The notes beneath the pieces are model-generated. The model did not search any database and was not told the origin of the DNA. It was given only the letters and a program-made list of their open reading frames with translations. This document shows, piece by piece, positions 7,718-8,769 of a DNA stretch of 8,769 bases. Both the position numbers and the translations under genes were made by a program. Origin of the DNA: Chlorobium sp. (lineage in GTDB: Bacteria > Bacteroidota > Chlorobiia > Chlorobiales > Chlorobiaceae); NCBI GenBank assembly GCA_026193435.1, contig JAPHUN010000248.1, positions 1-8,769 on the forward strand. The letters run 5' to 3'. Position 1 is the stretch's first letter. Each line of letters starts with the position of its first letter.

Positions 7718-7902
7718 TTATCAACACGTTAAGTTGTTTTTTTGTTGAGTTATAGGGTTTTTCGCGTGGTTGTTTGTCCACATGTGTTGATTAGTTTTTG
7801 GTAAGGATTTTATAGGGATTGGCGGGGATTGAATTATGTTGTCAACAAGTTATCCACAGTGTTGACAAGTGTGGTTTTCCGCACTGTGGACAGTGTTGAA
7901 AA
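7718..7902. other. oriC: Replication origin oriC, main DnaA-box cluster
   Basis: The 437-base dnaA-rpmH gap has no gene but is rich in DnaA-box-like 9-mers: TTATCAACA (7718-7726), TTGTCCACA (7774-7782), TGTTGATTA (7785-7793, one base off), TTGTCAACA (7839-7847), TTATCCACA (7850-7858, exact consensus), TGTTGACAA (7860-7868), TGTGGACAG (7885-7893) and TGTTGAAAA (7894-7902, weak). The TTGTCAACA pair at 7839 and 7860 is an inverted repeat that encloses the consensus box. Three GGATT words at 7805, 7816 and 7826 precede the dense cluster at near-helical spacing. The site sits between the divergent dnaA and rpmH units, the classic origin position. The AT-rich stretch at 7931-7990 is one candidate unwinding region. 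Confidence 0.85.
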
Positions 7903-7928
7903 AACACCTGGAAAGCAGTCCCGGGCGG

Positions 7929-7957
7929 TTGGAATTAAAAGATGATTATGCTAAATT
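7929..7957 (+). promoter_or_regulatory. Candidate promoter of rpmH-rnpA-yidD
   Basis: TTGGAA (7929-7934) and TAAATT (7952-7957) are 17 bases apart. A TG at 7949-7950 followed by one base gives an extended -10 arrangement. It lies about 50 bases before the rpmH ATG and next to the last DnaA-box-like sites. An alternative -10, TATGAT at 7983-7988, lacks a matching -35. Confidence 0.4.
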
Positions 7958-7994
7958 ATATGCCTGCAATTTTTGAACTATTTATGATACCATT

Positions 7995-8000
7995 GAGGAG
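7995..8000 (+). promoter_or_regulatory. Ribosome binding site of rpmH
   Basis: GAGGAG is a strong Shine-Dalgarno match, 9 bases before the rpmH ATG at 8010. It supports that start and is the clearest ribosome binding site in the window. Confidence 0.8.
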
Positions 8001-8009
8001 CGTTATACA

Positions 8010-8171
8010 ATGAAACGGACATTTCAGCCACATAACAGAAAGAGAAGGAACAAGCACGGGTTCCGTCAGAGAATGGCGACCAAAACCGGGCGCAAAATTA
8101 TTTCCTCCCGCAGAGCGAAAGGGCGCCACTCGCTCAGCGTAAGCAGTGACATGGGATCCCGCAGGCAGTAG
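8010..8171 (+). CDS. rpmH: Ribosomal protein bL34
   Basis: Basic structural protein of the large ribosomal subunit. The 53-residue translation begins [20 protein letters not shown] and continues [20 protein letters not shown] (21-40), the highly conserved bL34 pattern. The tail [13 protein letters not shown] is longer than the roughly 44-47 residues of many homologues. The ATG is supported by GAGGAG nine bases upstream. It is the first gene of the rightward unit, followed 28 bases later by rnpA, the near-universal partner of rpmH next to the origin. Confidence 0.96.
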   Translation: MKRTFQPHNRKRRNKHGFRQRMATKTGRKIISSRRAKGRHSLSVSSDMGSRRQ

Positions 8172-8199
8172 GGGACGTGCATAACCGTCACATGACGTT

Positions 8200-8622
8200 T
8201 TGAGCACTACGCATGTTCAAGCATTGAAAAAGTATGAGATACTGAGAGGTCGCAAACCGGTATCCATGCTTTTCAGTAAAGCCCGCAGTGTACGAAGCGG
8301 AAATATAAAAGTTTTGTTTGCGCCGCTTGATCTTGAGCAAAGCGGCAAGAGGTCGCTCCCGAAAGTTCTTTTTATTGTTGGTAAGAGAATAGTACCTGAT
8401 GCTGTGGATCGCAATCGGATAAAGAGATTGATGAGAGAGGCCTACAGGCACGAGAAATCAGTTGCCGTTGCGTGTGCCGGTAAGTGTACCGGAAAAGAGA
8501 ACGGGACACTTTGTATCGCGTTTATGTATATCGGGCGAACGAAAACCCTTCCTTCACAGGAATGTTTCAGGGCGGAAGTCAGAGGCCTGCTTCAAAGTAT
8601 CCTGAGCGCTTCTCCCGGTTGA
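8200..8622 (+). CDS. rnpA: Ribonuclease P protein component
   Basis: Protein subunit of RNase P; it helps the catalytic RNA bind precursor tRNA and remove 5' leaders. The family signature RNRIKRLMREAYR lies at 71-83, preceded by the VGKRIVPDAVD strand and loop. The N-terminal LKKYEILRGRKP (9-20) matches the start of other RnpA proteins. The length of 140 is slightly above the usual 110-130. The start is uncertain: the frame has no ATG before residue 23, which is too late, so TTG at 8200 or TTG at 8224 must be used, and neither has a clear Shine-Dalgarno. A four-codon ORF, ATG ACG TTT TGA at 8192, ends across the TTG at 8200. The gene follows rpmH by 28 bases and precedes yidD by 35. Confidence 0.93.
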   Translation: MSTTHVQALKKYEILRGRKPVSMLFSKARSVRSGNIKVLFAPLDLEQSGKRSLPKVLFIVGKRIVPDAVDRNRIKRLMREAYRHEKSVAVACAGKCTGKENGTLCIAFMYIGRTKTLPSQECFRAEVRGLLQSILSASPG

Positions 8623-8657
8623 GTCAGATGAATATGAGAAACGGCAAATGATCTATC

Positions 8658-8769
8658 ATGGAGCTCAATGCTGTCTGGAAAATTATCAACCGGGTGCCGA
8701 TTTTTCTTATTTCTGTTTACCGGTCATATTTCTCTCCTCTGCTTGGCCCTTCCTGCCGATTTTACCCCA
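8658..8769 (+). CDS. yidD: Membrane protein insertion efficiency factor YidD, 5' part
   Basis: YidD is a small membrane-associated protein that aids YidC-dependent insertion of inner-membrane proteins. The 37 visible residues begin [23 protein letters not shown] and run into [14 protein letters not shown]. The [12 protein letters not shown] block is the diagnostic part of the family, and the hydrophobic N-terminal helix fits. The coding region continues past the right edge; the normal length is about 70-85. The ATG at 8658 is the only in-frame choice, because TGA at 8649-8651 lies upstream in the same frame, closing a seven-codon ORF that starts at 8628. It sits 35 bases after rnpA; yidC would be expected next. 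Confidence 0.92.
   Translation, partial: MELNAVWKIINRVPIFLISVYRSYFSPLLGPSCRFYP

Noticed and set aside
8188..8451. Minus-strand ORFs of 65-87 codons across rnpA and the rpmH end
   Set aside because: They overlap genes with unmistakable family motifs and show no recognisable domain.
1..8769. Mobile elements, phage genes, tRNA or rRNA
   Set aside because: No transposase, integrase, terminal repeats or tRNA/rRNA-like sequences were found; all genes fit a stable origin neighbourhood.

Overview
The window covers the chromosomal replication origin of a bacterium that is most likely a green sulfur bacterium (Chlorobi: Chlorobium, Prosthecochloris or a relative). This assignment is inferred from three things: the order dnaA-dnaN-recF-dciA next to divergent rpmH-rnpA-yidD, a cellular B-family DNA polymerase, and an FprA-type flavodiiron protein close to the origin. 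Protein similarity was judged by eye, so the genus is not established. Base composition is moderate to AT-leaning, and most genes lack a strong Shine-Dalgarno sequence.

Layout: positions 1-1673 (+) hold the C-terminal part of a family B DNA polymerase whose N-terminus lies before the window. Positions 1850-3073 (+) encode a complete flavodiiron protein (O2/NO reductase type). A 23-bp stem with a 6-nt loop at 3081-3132 lies between this gene and the converging leftward cluster and looks like a bidirectional terminator. The leftward cluster, read from the origin, is dnaA (7572-6097), a 297-bp box-containing gap, dnaN (5799-4675), recF (4658-3567, TTG start) and dciA, formerly DUF721 (3526-3170). 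Rightward of the origin are rpmH (8010-8171, missing from simple ORF calls because of its size), rnpA (8200-8622, probable TTG start) and the first 37 codons of yidD (8658 to the window end).

Origin: DnaA-box-like 9-mers (TTATCCACA, TTATCAACA, TTGTCAACA and relatives) cluster on both sides of dnaA. The larger set lies in the 437-bp dnaA-rpmH gap and the smaller in the dnaA-dnaN gap, where two tandem boxes abut an AT-rich tract. This suggests a bipartite oriC. The dnaA and rpmH transcription units diverge from it.

Functional logic: DnaA opens the origin, DciA is the expected replicative helicase loader or operator, DnaN is the sliding clamp, and RecF acts at gaps and stalled forks. RpmH, RnpA and YidD link to ribosome assembly, tRNA processing and membrane protein insertion. 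The most unusual observation is that the B-family polymerase ends in SFDDNDIPF, which closely resembles the acidic tail of single-stranded DNA-binding protein (SSB). No wholly new multi-gene system is evident; most of the window is a conserved origin neighbourhood.
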